From the NCBI RefSeq assembly GCF_002127325.2, contig NC_035446.2, positions 154,682,629-154,746,628 of the forward strand: a DNA stretch of 64,000 bases, read 5' to 3'. Shown in pieces: positions 1-12,803 of the stretch (position 1 is the stretch's first letter; every line of letters starts with the position of its first letter). Position numbers and translations under genes: made by a program. The stretch is from Helianthus annuus (taxonomy: Eukaryota; Streptophyta; Magnoliopsida; Asterales; Asteraceae). The notes below the pieces were generated by a model. It was not told the origin of the DNA and made no database searches. It saw only the letters and a program-made list of their open reading frames with translations.

Positions 1-167
1 GTATAGTTTTTTTTATTTAGTGTGGGTAGGGGTGGGTGGGGGTGTTTAGTTTTTTGGGTAGGGGTGGGGGTGGGTGTTTAGGTTTTGGGTGGTGGTGGGT
101 GGATTTATCTTGTTGTGTTCATATTGGTTCTCGTGGTTCTCGCAATAAGAGTGATTTTCAAATGAAC

Positions 168-174
<7 letters not shown>
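1..174. mobile_element. TA-A family TIR element, right half
   Basis: The right part of a small non-autonomous element whose left part lies outside the window. A G-rich core (about 13-100) is followed by the sub-terminal motif GGTTCTCGTGGTTCTCGC and the end GAACCCTACCC, which abuts a TA tract. The same end organisation is seen complete at 10659-11298, 16069-16590 and 29121-29590. No protein is encoded. Confidence 0.7.

Positions 175-229
<55 letters not shown>
175..229. repeat. (TA)n microsatellite
   Basis: Pure TA repeat of about 55 bp between two TIR elements. It is both a target and a linker for the TA-inserting families in this window. Confidence 0.95.
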
Positions 230-232
<3 letters not shown>

Positions 233-234
<2 letters not shown>

Positions 235-575
235 GGATCATTACAGAACAATAATTATTTCGAGTGATTTATCTTGTTGTGTTCATATTGGTTCTCGTGG
301 TTCTTACACGCATATGTGTATTATATATGCAACAAAACCATATATTTTTACCTACACACAGCCTACATGCATGTAAGTAATTTAACCTACACATAACCTA
401 CATATGTGTAGGTTATATAAAAATAAAAATTGATTTTTTTTTTTACATTTTGTTTTGAATTCTATTACGAGAAACAATAAATCTTAGATTTGTAACATTC
501 TCATTTACTTCTAAGGTTTTAGGATTGAAAAATGGGCGACTCATTTTGTTATGTGTGTTTGATATGCACAAAATG
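233..575 (-). mobile_element. TA-B family element, reverse orientation, truncated and chimeric
   Basis: Begins GGGGATCATTACAGAAC, the reverse complement of the right end of the complete TA-B copy at 17613-18005. From about 300 to 575 it follows that copy in reverse, including the nested CCTACACA/TGTGTAGG inverted repeats. It loses similarity near 560-575, so the far terminus is missing. Positions 264-303 repeat about 40 bp from 105-145 of the neighbouring TA-A element, so the copy is a chimera. Confidence 0.65.
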
Positions 576-807
576 TAACATATAAATTGTATCAAATACG
601 GTATAAAATCAACCATTTTCAGTATTAATGTTGGAAAAAGAGCGTTTCTTTGTTTACTTTTTATTTTCTGGATAAAAAGAGCTCAAATGACCAAAAGGAA
701 TAAATTAACGACAAAACCAACATAAATACGAAGAAAGGAAGTTGGCACACTATACCGACCCTCCAAAGCTTCACCCCAAGAATAAAAGCAACAAACCAGA
801 AGCCCAA

Positions 808-1067
808 CACGTGGTCGTGCCTGCTAGGCATGGACCGTGCCCTAGTCAAGATTCTTTAAAGATAAAGATAAACAGAAAACAACTAGGGACACGGGGCTGT
901 GTCACCTAAGCACGGGTCGTGGTCAATTCTCAGATTTGCAAATCTGGGTTCGTACAAAAAGTACAAGGGCCACGGGGCCGTGTGTGCAAAAGTGCTGACA
1001 AGATCATTAAATGAAGACAAAGAAGGTGAACGACATGGGGTCGTGCCCACCAGGCACGGGGTCGTGT
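808..1067 (+). repeat. Dispersed array of seven CACGGGGYCGTG-type small palindromes
   Basis: Seven short inverted repeats lie at 808-819, 827-841, 888-903, 911-921, 971-982, 1034-1045 and 1055-1066. Most have the form CACG-GGG(T/C)-CGTG. The stems differ between copies (GACAC/GTGTC, CACGG/CCGTG, GGCA/TGCC), yet pairing is kept in each, with one G-T wobble in the sixth. A function is not known to me. Confidence 0.6.
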
Positions 1068-1623
1068 GAGTCTCCTGTTTCCAACTTTAAATATAGGTGT
1101 TTGGCTCACTTGCAAATCATCCATTGGCAAACCATTTCTCTCACTTCCACCACCACAACACCATCATATTCCACCACAATAGTTAGAGTTAGAGTAGTCT
1201 CGGGATCCAAGATCGATAGTAAGAGCTTTCGTCAAACTATGGCCATGTTTGGCTAATTTCTTACATCACTTGGTGAAAACAAAATCTTTAACCTTTGGTC
1301 ACTTTTTAATTGGGTATTTATTAATGACTTTAATAACTTGTTTTTTTTTTTATATATATTGAAGGTGCATTTTATTCTATCATTCTTCATGTTTTGTTGA
1401 TTCACTCCTTCGTGTCTTTATGGTCTATACAAAGAACGTTTAACTGTCTGGAAGGGGGTTAAAAGGGTGGTTTGGGTAAAGTTCTTGCCTCGTTCAGTGT
1501 ATAGATCCTGTGAGGACCTGGTTCAAGTTTATTAGAACTTCCCTTGAGGCAAATAGTATCAAATCGGGGGAAGTAAGAACAACTTGTAATCCCTTATAAA
1601 TAAACTACTATTAAAACTTTAAA

Positions 1624-1826
1624 CCGGCCTTGCGGGATTGTATCCCTGCTGACTCAGACCAATATGGCCGAGGATAGCATTGCCTCCAAAAGAGGGGCAT
1701 GCCACATTTTGCATTAATAACTTACTTAATTATCTTGCAATGATCCGGCCTTGTGGGACTGTATCCCTACTGACTCAGACCAATATGGCCGAGGGTAGCG
1801 TTGCCTCCAAAAGAGGGACATGCCAC
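1624..1826. repeat. Two-copy tandem duplication, about 121-bp period
   Basis: The segment CCGGCCTTGYGGGAYTGTAT to CATGCCAC occurs at 1624-1705 and again at 1745-1826, separated by AT-rich DNA, with only scattered differences. It lies within the LTR-like remnant. Confidence 0.8.
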
Positions 1827-2043
1827 TATAACCAAGATAATCTCGTAAAAAACCCAAAGTGCGAAAATCATCAAAGGGTACATAAAAGATGAGTCGGAGC
1901 TAAGTGATTAGACGTTGACGATAAACTAGTATTAAAAGCTCTTGTGTCCTTGGACGACCTCGGTCTCTTACCATCACTACACTACGCCAACGACGGGTGT
2001 CCTTGCCCTAACGTGTTGTAGAGAGTGACCCCGAAACTCAATT

Positions 2044-2382
2044 TTCTTAGGTTAACAAGGGCCAAAATTGAGTTTTGGCGAAATTTGGGATGGGGATTTC
2101 TGTCCGATCCCGAAAATCCCGATCCCGAATTTCGCCAAAACTGGGTACCGATACCGAAATATGTCGGTATGGTACGGTATCAGTATGGTATCGGTACTGT
2201 AGCAGTATTTGAAGGTAAAATTCGGTATTTTACCGGTACCGATCCCGAAAATACCGATACCGAAAATGCCAAAAAGTGGATACCGTTTCTGGTACCGAAA
2301 AAATTCGGTACGGTATTTTCGGGATCGGGATTGGGATGGTATCGGGACAGGACCTGTATTTGATACCAAATGCTCATCCCTA
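2044..2382. mobile_element. hAT-like MITE fragment rich in GGTACCG/GATACCG repeats
   Basis: The right end TGCTCATCCCTA (2371-2382) is the reverse complement of the left end TAGGGATGAGCA of a second fragment at 34341. The interior is a degenerate array of GGTACCG and GATACCG units. The left end is truncated and no target duplication is visible. The repeat makes reading frames of about 105-112 codons open on both strands; these are not genes. Confidence 0.55.
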
Positions 2383-3837
2383 GTGTTAAGTTGGTCTACG
2401 TTTTAACATAGATTTTGTTTGGAAAGGAGTCGACTAAAATATAATATGGTATAAATTCGATTTACTTTACGTTTTCGACGCCATTGTAACATGTGACGGG
2501 GAAAGTCACTAGTTTAATATATTAATAACATATATATAAATAATCAATGCATCTAAATTCTCAAGTTTACTCAAGCTCCATATGTGATACTCGAGTTCGA
2601 ATCTTTATTAAAGGAGCTCCGATATAAATTTAGTTTGAACTTTTATCAAACTAATCTCGAGTAACTCACAAACAGCTCGACTCATTTACGCACCTAAATA
2701 AATCCTATAAAGAGAAGACTTTCTTCGTTTAAATAGGTTATTTTACACTAGATTCAAAGTTATGCATGGGCAAAATATAACTTTTATACAGGAGCCAAGA
2801 CAAGAGCTAGCTATTAATACATAGATGATTAACTTGATAGAGTTAAATAGGTTAGAAAAGACTCCAACTTAAAAACATGTTTTCGTCATGTTCGAACTTA
2901 CAAGGCTAAGAAAATATCTCAACTAGCCGAATCATGTAACAAACGCTATAGGTTGTGTATCCCAACCGTTACACACAAATTTCTATCACTTGGAGCTCTA
3001 TATTTAACTGATCGTCTTTTCTTTAATTTTTGCTGTTTAAAGTATTCATTTTTCATCGTATGGAGCTCTATATTTAACTCATTGTCTTTTCTTTAAATAG
3101 TACTCATTTTTCATCGTAAAATATCTGACTCATTTTATTAAAAGTTACACATTTTTTTAAGCATTCCAGTGTATTCGATCTGTCAAATATAATTAAAAGT
3201 TACGCATTTTCTTTAAGCATTCCATTGTATTCGATTTGTCAAATATAAATTTACCTTATAAAATTATATAATATATAATAGTTTGTGCCTTCATTTTTAT
3301 ATCAATTTTCTGATCAAAGGTATCACATCTTTATTATTTCCTTTTCTTCTTTGCGTCATTTTATCATCATTATCATGTAATATCTTTTACATTTAATCAA
3401 ACAATCAGTATTATTTAAATACCACGAACAAAAGAATCACCAAACAAATATTCTGGGATTAGATTCCGACACTAAGAGGGCCCACCGGCCCACTACAAAC
3501 GTGTTGTTAAAAAACGACAGTCATCATGTAGAACTAATGCCGTTGTTATCGTATTTACACGAGCACCAAATCAAAACAAAACAAAACAAGGCATGTGAAT
3601 ATTACCTTTCAACAATAATTTGGGCATTCATTTTCAACAAATCACGATTACTAAAAACTGAGACATTTATTTCCCGTTATTTTAAGCCAAAATTAAAATA
3701 AACTTTTGATTATCTTATACACATTAAGCCTTAACAATGTAATAACCAAATGACTTTAGGTGATAACATATTTGGTTTACAAATGAGATTAAAAATAGGA
3801 ATCGGTTTAGAAAAAGAAGGACAAATATATTAAAAGG
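2383..3837. other. AT-rich intergenic DNA, no gene
   Basis: No coding region is supported. Around 2550-2700 are dispersed TCGAGT/AGCTC words ending CGACTCATTTACGCACC, possibly an old TIR element. 2993-3250 holds two tandem duplications listed separately. The rest is unassigned. Confidence 0.6.
2993..3250. repeat. Two adjacent two-copy tandem duplications
   Basis: About 60 bp containing TGGAGCTCTATATTTAACT is duplicated at 2993-3055 and 3060-3117. About 55 bp containing TTAAAAGTTACRCATTTT is duplicated at 3138-3190 and 3193-3247. Both look like simple replication duplications. Confidence 0.75.
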
Positions 3838-4009
3838 GAGGAAAAAGAAAAAAAAACTTGATGTTAACCGAAAAATCTAACTAGGTTTTGATTTTGGATG
3901 AAAATGGCAACAAAATTGAAACCACATGGACCCAAATTCAAAAGGTTTGAGTTTTGGACTAAAGTGACAGAAGTGATCAAACCACATAGACCATTTTGGC
4001 AGTTTACAC
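3838..4009. mobile_element. Fragment of a MULE-type MITE (right half)
   Basis: Resembles the right half of the complete MITE at 32732-33136: the run from GATGAAAATGGCAACAAAATTG through the terminal CCATTTTGGCAGTTTAC is shared. The left half and target duplication are absent, so it is a truncated relic. Confidence 0.6.
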
Positions 4010-5451
4010 TTTTTTTTGAATGATAACGTTTACATACTCCTAAACTACACCAAATAAATCATAATCCATTCTTTGCTTAGGATTGAACAGAGACCTTTCA
4101 TTAAAAGGCAAGAGCCTTTTTCAAGTGATTTAGCAATTGACATAGTTTCTAATTACCATCTCACATCTATCTATTTCACAACAAAATTTGAACTCTCGTT
4201 ACTTAATCGAACAACAAAATTTAAACTCTCGTTACTTAATCGAGGAAAATTCACTAATGGCATGAAATGAATGATTGCTTTTGTGGTGGGATTGAGTTGA
4301 GTTTCCATGTGTGCATGCCTAGTGGTCATGTTTAAACACATGTGATACCACTTTGAATATTATTGGCCCATTCACATTTTGTCATTTGTATCATGTAAAA
4401 GAAATTTAACTTGTATTTTTGTTAGAGAATAAAAAGGTAAAAATAAAATATCAACTTGGTGTTAAAATAAGTATTTACGAGACACCGGAAATATATAGTT
4501 AATACACTTTTTATACAATTGAATGTCAAAATTACTCTTGTAAATGAGTAAAACTGAAGTACTATTAGTTATAGAATAACATATAACTTTATTTTAATGT
4601 TGATAGTGTTTTTAAACAAACTAAAACAAAAAGATAATACAAGGATAATATTTTTTTTTATTTAGGATCACACACTATCTAAGTGTATGGTTAGGGAAGA
4701 AGTTCAAGCGGTGTTAAACAGGCCGTGTTTTTAGTTCGATAAACTGGATACAACACTAGTCTAAAACTCGATAAGAACATGAATTGAAATCATGTCAAAT
4801 TTGTGAAGTCGGTCACACTACGAATTTTTAGGGTATACACAAACGCGACCCGTTTAACTCAATATTTAATTTTCTTCTAAGTTAAATATCTAATAATACA
4901 AGTTAACAACAACAAAAACATTACATGTATAAATAATTATGTTTAAACTATAAACCTCAATACTCATTTTTTGATTATGTTCTATTTTTTGGCATACAAA
5001 TATACACTATCAATCTTAGTTTTGTCACAAACCACATACTTTTAACTATTATAAAAATAAACGAGTTAAACCAATCAAACGATAAACTCATCAAGTCTAT
5101 TAAATACGTCCAGTTTAACTAAACATGTTCGCAGTTCTTACCACAACATGCACCAAACCAAAATCCGTGCATATGGTCTTAGATATATGTTGTATTCTCT
5201 TTGGGTATTAGAATATCAACGATAGTGTGTGAGGTGAGCATAAGTGGTTTGTTAGGTGACAATTATATTGGTATATTAATTGATAACAATAACAATCGTA
5301 AACGTAATGTAATGTAATAGTCCAAGTCACCTTCCACGTAACTAAAATAATCAACCTAGTTCGTTGATGAGTGACCATTTTATCAAAATGACTAGTTACA
5401 TGTTGAAGAATCCAATATTAAAATTACCTAAAATAAATATATATTTTTTCC
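4010..5451. other. AT-rich intergenic DNA, no gene
   Basis: No ORF with recognisable protein features. Around 4800-5130 words such as GACCCGTTTAAC suggest a degraded dispersed repeat without identifiable ends. Confidence 0.6.
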
Positions 5452-5590
5452 ACCCAAAAGGTGATCCCAATCACTCCTCCTTACTTATGACAAAGTTAAT
5501 GTCCCCCAATAACACACATATACCATCATGCTTTGCAATGATGCCGAAAAGATCCAACCACAAATCTTGTTTTGAAGGACCACATGAGTA
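5452..5590 (-). pseudogene. LINE endonuclease-domain fragment
   Basis: Read on the minus strand, this stretch translates to a segment with the spacing of the plant LINE endonuclease (EEP family): a C-G-P-S-K start, L-W-L-D-L-F, then the motif L-L-G-D-I-N-F-V-I-S-K-E-E followed by a stop and L-G-S-P-F. In L1-type ORF2 proteins the corresponding motif is GDFN followed by a conserved E and S-F. An internal TGA and the small size mark it as a dead relic. The assignment rests on motif recognition only. Confidence 0.45.
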
Positions 5591-7204
5591 AGGACAATCT
5601 CTAGGACACCACTAAGATTCCGATCACACAATAGAGGTTCCTAGGATGAGAGTTCATCTACACTTACTATATGTAGTGAAGAAATCGTCTTGACATTAAC
5701 TTTTTATATCACTTTATCATTAAGTAAGATTATTATTATTATTATCAAAAAGATATATTGTTCATGAACACACCTATCATATTAAGTTTTAATTCGTTAT
5801 GTTAACATGTACATATTTTCCTCCAAATTTAATAAAATTTTGATATATCTCTTTTTGTCTTGGTAATATTGCTAATGTACAACTTACTCGATTGATCATG
5901 AAAGTTATGATAAATCATTTCTGGTGGTTTCGTACATTCACCGGCTTTGTGTTGATGACCATTCTGCTCAGTTCTTTCTTCATTAATGATGTTGTTTTGT
6001 CTTACCAAATACAAAATGGAGGTAGTGGATGCACACATGCAACCCATGTAGGCCCGATCCTTTACTATCCTTTTACTCATGCTTGGACTCTTTCAGAGAA
6101 AGAGACGTACATATCAAAATATTTTTATTTAATACTTTATTTAGTTTAAAAACTAAACATATTAAAAAATAATTGTTTTTTTTTAACGGTGTACGGTTAG
6201 GATGTCGCTAACCGGGTTAGTAGTCAGTATGTTAGTATTATCAAGTTATTATATGTTTGTTTTTAACTTGGCGTGATTTACAATTAAGATCCTGCATGTC
6301 TAGAAAAACCATTTTTGTCCGAAATATATATTTTCAACCCAAATTCACCTAGAATTAGTAACCATTAATCCGGAAAATATTGTTTAGTTTTCTATTTAGT
6401 TTATATTAAAATAATTATCCCCATTCATAAATAGACATGCATAATTTACCAAGATAGTCCTAACCAATTATTAAATATAGAGTTCAATAACGGTGTAGTT
6501 TGTTTGTCTACAATATACATTTATAATTTTGTTTTTTTAACAGCTTGCTTTTAATTAAAAAGTTTTTTCAGTGTTTATCAAATTTGAATCTATCTTATCA
6601 AAGTATGTCAAATTAGATTGGGATAATATAAACATAGACCATTTAAGTATAAAGTATCCAAAGGATTACATCAAGACAATACTAAAATCAACACAACACT
6701 AATGTATCAATTTTGTCTTTTTACGCCAACTTTAACCACGCAAGCTTGAGTCTCACGGATGATGCTAATGTTGCTAAAAAGATCCACTTAGATCTCTATG
6801 ACAATGTAACGAGGGTGATACTTTAGTTGTTTGAAGCGGCACCAACAATGTCTTAGGACCAGTCCAGACTGGCCGATTGAACCAAGAACCGATTGAGACA
6901 CCAGTTTAGTTGCACAAGCTAAACCATATTTCAACAAAGCACTGGATTACACCAATTTGGGCCAGATAAAGGAATAAGAAGTTAGCCTGCCTTGTTGTTT
7001 AAAGAAAGACTGAAGGAGTAGCTTTGCGAATTCAAACGAACCACTTGCAGAGTTGCAGGAGTGAGAGTCGAATTACATACCTGTAGGATGGAAACTATCA
7101 TCAAATGCAGTCTAACAACAGGCCACCAAAACTGTCACAACATTACCCATCATTTAGAAGTTTTATCTATACACACATCATCTATTTTAGGGATTGAGAT
7201 TAAA
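5591..7204. other. Intergenic DNA, no supported gene
   Basis: Short open frames (for example 5892-6149) lack composition or motifs supporting coding. 6690-7190 is less AT-rich and could be a decayed transcript region, with a possible splice donor on the minus strand near 7080, but no protein is recognisable. Confidence 0.5.
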
Positions 7205-7697
7205 TACAAAGGATCCTGATTGTAACAAGGGTACAAAGGCTTCTAAAAAAACTCACTATAAAAAAAAAAAAATTAAACATCCACCACCACCCAAAAACCT
7301 AAACCCCCTCCCCCATCACCCCCCCCCCCCAAAATTAAAAAAAAAAAATTTTTGGTTGAGGGGGGGGGGGGTGTTTAGTTTTTTTTTTAGGTTTTTGGGG
7401 GTGGGGGTTTAGTTTTTTTTAGGTTTTTGAGGGGTGGGGGGGGGGGGGGTAGGTTTTTTTTTAGGTTTTAGGGGATTGGGGGGGGGGGTTAGGTTTTTTG
7501 GGGGATTTTTTGGTGAGGTATAGTTTTTTTTTTTTTTTTTTGCCGGGGGGGGGGGGGTGGTTAGGTTTATGGGTGGTGGTGGGGTGGGGTGGGGGTATTT
7601 AGGTTTTGGGTGGTGATGTAGTGGTTTAATTTTAGATTACTGTAAATTTGTCACTCTATAAATCATTCTTACACTTCTTATAATTAGGAGCTTTGTA
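7205..7697. mobile_element. Foldback element of family C, copy 1 (TA target)
   Basis: The termini are TA-CAAAGG and CYTTTG-TA, in inverted orientation, giving a TA target duplication as for Tc1/mariner (Stowaway-like) MITEs. The outer arms are related to those of the copy at 40120-40698 but more diverged. The interior (7270-7620) is dominated by C-runs then G-runs with TTTAGGTTTT words. No protein is encoded. Confidence 0.6.
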
Positions 7698-7892
7698 GAA
7701 TATTTGAGATACGCAAGCCTTTTAATTTATGAGTTGGCCTGGGCCTTTCATATTTTTAGATGAAATGGTTATAACGCGATATTCAAAGGCCTAACAATTG
7801 GGTCTTGCCCACCGTTATTGGGCTGCTAGTAATGTTGGAATATGGAATCTAAATCCATCTAAACTACATATATTTCAGGTTATAGATGAGAA

Positions 7893-8116
7893 CTAGTAAA
7901 TTACCCTGCGTGTTGTCGCGACAACATATTATTTTTTAACCGGGCTCATTTTTCGGAAAAAAATAAAATAAAATTTACATCAAAATGTAGACCAATCGAA
8001 AACACACATAATAATAAGCATAAGAACATATCGTATTTGACCCGACTCATTTCTAAGGAAAATTTACGTCGAAACGTAAATCAACTTAAATTTATACCCA
8101 CGTGTACATAAAAATA
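7893..8116 (-). mobile_element. Helitron-like 3' terminus
   Basis: On the minus strand the sequence reads a GTTGTCGCGACAAC palindrome, a short spacer and CTAG, followed by TT. A hairpin a few bases before CTRR, and insertion 5' of a T, are Helitron 3'-end hallmarks. The element would extend toward higher coordinates; its 5' TC end is not identified. An internal near-repeat (TTACATCAAAATGTAG, TTACGTCGAAACGTAA) is present. Confidence 0.4.
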
Positions 8117-8431
8117 AGGGTTATTGGATTTTAATAATCCTAAGTTTCATCTGTTAGCCGGTAATAATCTCACCTTTAAAAATTCTCTCCAACGATCCGA
8201 ACTTGTAAAAGTTTGGCGCCCATTGATCCTTTTCATACATATAAGAATTTGGTCTCCTCAATAGATTCAAGTGCACATGCAGCTTCCTTAATTGATTTAA
8301 GTGCAACTATGTTAGAAAAGGATCAATGGGGGCAAATTCTTACAAGTTGGGATCGGTGGAGGGAATTTTTAAAGTTGAGATTATTATTGGCCAATAGGTG
8401 AAACTTAAAATTATTAAAATCTAATAACCCT
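8117..8431. mobile_element. TIR MITE (family F), about 315 bp
   Basis: Long imperfect terminal inverted repeats of roughly 80 bp begin AGGGTTATTGGATTTTAAT and end with the complement AATCTAATAACCCT. Both arms contain a degenerate AATAATCTCA block. The flanking 9-mers (ATAAAAATA and ATAAATAAA) match at seven of nine positions, suggesting an eroded 9-bp target duplication of Mutator type. Confidence 0.65.
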
Positions 8432-8553
8432 ATAAATAAACACTTAAAACTCGATTAGAAGGTTAAGGGATTGTAAGTATCAATATTGAAGAAAGTTGAT
8501 GTGTAAAAGTATTAAAAAAAAAAAATACAAAAAGACCTAAAATAAAAACAAAA

Positions 8554-9976
8554 GAGTAAATTACAAGTTTTGTCCTTTATGTTTACACCAAATTGCAGGC
8601 GCTGTCCTTTAGCACAAAAGTTAACGAGTTTTGTACTTTATGTTTCAAAATCTTGCACAGTTTGTCCTTTGAGCCTAACTCAGTCAGATTTTTTGGTTAA
8701 GTATAGCCATGTGCCTTGCACATGAGGGCATACTTGTCATTTTACCTTTCCAGGGGTCATTTTGTAAACACTTATTATTGAGGGACCGTATCTACAAAAC
8801 TGGAAAAAAAAAATCCAAACTCTCTCTTTCTCTCTGTAATCTCAACCCACCACCACAACTCAATCTCTCTCCACCACCACCACCCCACAACCTTCACCGT
8901 CGCCACCCAAACTATTGATTGATTCTCACTCCTTACTTCGATCTTCACAAGCTTTTGAGCTCAAATTTACACATACATTTACTTCCATCATCATTGTTGT
9001 ACCACAGCCGCTGAAACTGAACTTCAATGACAACTGATTCTGCAACCGCCATCATCCACCGGTGGCGATCTACCACCGACCAGAACCTCTTCATATTCCA
9101 CAACAGATAAAGTACGACTAAACACCTATCAACGGTAACTTTCTTGCTAAACTATTGGTACCTCAAATCGTAGAGGCAGCGAGAAGGTAAAACTCCTTAT
9201 AAACCCTAAGGCCTAACCGTACCGATATTTTCTTTTTTGGTAAAAACAAGCCATTTAAGGATCGGTACAAGACTATGAGCGCGCCTATATAAACCATATC
9301 CTTCTCGAAGAACCAATCAAGCCGAATCTCGACTCCAAAAACTCACCATCTCAAAAGCTAGCAGTTGAAACAACAGAATGGCAGACCATAAGTTCAATCA
9401 ATCACATAAAAACCGTGAAAGACATACAGATCAAACAATAGATCGACGCCTTGTTGGATTTTTTTAGCGAACATTTGCAAGGACACTGTTTCCGATGGCA
9501 ATTTTGGTGAGGTTTTTGTTACAGATCCGAAGCATCGCAGTGAGGATGAACTCGTCTGGATTTATGAAGATGAAATTAGATTCTGGTCTGTTCTTACCCC
9601 TCAATCTGAGTTAGTCACATAACTAATTTGATTTTGGTTATCCCCAAATGGGTACGGTGGTTATTGGGTTGTGGTGGTGGGTTGAGATTTGTGTGTGAGA
9701 GAGAGTTTAGATTTTTTTTTTATTTTTCAGCTTTGTATCTACAGTCCCTCAATAATAAGTGTTTACAAAATAACCCCTGGAAATGTGAAATGACAACTAT
9801 GCCTTTATGTGCAAGGCACATGACCATAATTAACCAAAAAATCTGACTAAGTTAGGCTCAAAGGACAAACCGTGCAAGATTTTGAAACATAAAGTACAAA
9901 ACTCGTTAACTTTTGCGCTAAAGGACAGCGTCTGCAATTCGGTGTAAACATAAAAGACAAAACTTGTAATTTACTC
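8554..9976. mobile_element. Non-autonomous MULE (Pack-MULE candidate) with 9-bp TSD
   Basis: A 1,423-bp element with about 240-bp terminal inverted repeats: left GAGTAAATTACAAGTTTTG, right its complement ending TTTACTC. It is flanked by a perfect 9-bp direct repeat, AAAACAAAA (8545-8553 and 9977-9985), the length typical of Mutator-like elements. The interior (about 8880-9680) is unlike the arms. It has CCACCACCAC-rich leader-like sequence and higher GC patches that look like captured untranslated or exon DNA, but no transposase and no recognisable host protein. Confidence 0.8.
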
Positions 9977-9985
9977 AAAACAAAA

Positions 9986-10640
9986 AGACCAAAAAAAGCC
10001 TTAAATTTGATAATTGTATTATAGATAATATGTGTGTGTACGTACCCAATACCGATCCCCTATAATCTTTTATTCTGCTACTCCATGTCTTCATGGATGA
10101 TGCTATTTTGTCTCACATTAAAAATTAAAAACAAGATATTTTATATTTACAATTACGAGATACATCCAGTGGTATTGACAATTATATATGACAGTTCTCG
10201 ATTAGACCGCATATTGTACATGTAAATTTCTAAAAATACTAAATATCCTAACATTTAATAATAATTGTGATCGATAAAAAGAACTTTATAATAACAGAGA
10301 TCAAGAAAATATGCGGTCTAATCCAAGAATTATAGAGCAACAGTGCGTCATGAAATATCAAACCCCTCGTAAGTATGAATTTTGTAATGCTAACATGGAT
10401 TGCAGAAAGAAAGAAAGAAAATAAGAGTTGGTAAAAAAACAAGGAAAGGAACAGAAATGAGTATGGTGGGAGAACAGTTTTGTGATGATGAGTTAGAAAC
10501 TGTGGAGGTCTTATTCAGTGCAGCCACAGACACGGCTGCTAAGCTGCAGAAACTTGCACTATAAAAATGGATGGGGTAAACAGAATCCTAAAAGTATACT
10601 ACCAAACAACAACATAAAGTCATCAATATTCAAATACAAG
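9986..10640. other. AT-rich intergenic DNA with one inverted repeat
   Basis: No gene. A 15-bp inverted repeat GATTAGACCGCATAT / ATATGCGGTCTAATC lies around 10198-10212 and 10309-10323. It may be the arm of an old foldback element. Confidence 0.55.
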
Positions 10641-10658
10641 TATATATATATATATATA

Positions 10659-12275
<1,617 letters not shown>

Positions 12276-12325
<50 letters not shown>
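12276..12325. repeat. (TA)n microsatellite
   Basis: About 50 bp of TA joining TA-H copy 1 to the TA-I element. Confidence 0.95.
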
Positions 12326-12332
<7 letters not shown>

Positions 12333-12724
12333 GCTAGATAGAAAACCCTATCTATATAAAAAACCCTAGAAAACCCAACCTCCCGACATTTTTTTTTTTG
12401 AAAAAAACAACACATGTAATATACATGTTTTTAAGAGTTTGGGGCCAAAAAAATCAAAAAAGCGCCGAAGGGATAATTTAAAAAAAAAAAAAATTCAGCA
12501 ACTTTCAGCATTTTTGTCTAACACATGTTAGGCACTGAATTTTGTTTATTTTTTTTAAAAAAAATCCCTTCGGCGCTTTTTTGTTTTTTTGGCCCAAAAC
12601 ACTCTAAAACATGTATATTACATGTGTAATTTTTTTCAAAAAAAAAATGTCGGGAGGTTGGGTAAAAATGGGGGGAGATTTGGTGTAGAGTTTTCTAAGA
12701 ATTTGAGGGTTTTTTGTCTAGCAT

Positions 12725-12729
<5 letters not shown>
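12326..12729. mobile_element. TA-I family foldback element
   Basis: A 404-bp palindromic element: GGGTAGGGCTAGATAG at the left, GTCTAGCATTACCC at the right. Nested inverted repeats are CCCGACATTTTTTTT with its complement, ACATGTAATATACATGT with its complement, and GCGCCGAAGGG with CCCTTCGGCGC. No coding content. Confidence 0.8.

Positions 12730-12801
<72 letters not shown>
12730..12801. repeat. (TA)n microsatellite
   Basis: About 72 bp of TA between TA-I and TA-H copy 2. Confidence 0.95.

Positions 12802-12803
<2 letters not shown>

Larger units (their letters stand above)
601..2015. mobile_element. LTR-retrotransposon remnant (gypsy LTR/UTR-like), boundaries unclear
   Basis: A gene-free 1.4-kb stretch with the look of a decayed long LTR or untranslated leader. 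It contains an array of CACGGGGYCGTG palindromes (808-1067) and a roughly 121-bp tandem duplication (1624-1826). No coding domain, PBS or clean TG..CA terminus can be found. The assignment to an Athila/Tat-like gypsy LTR rests on general resemblance only. Confidence 0.4.
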
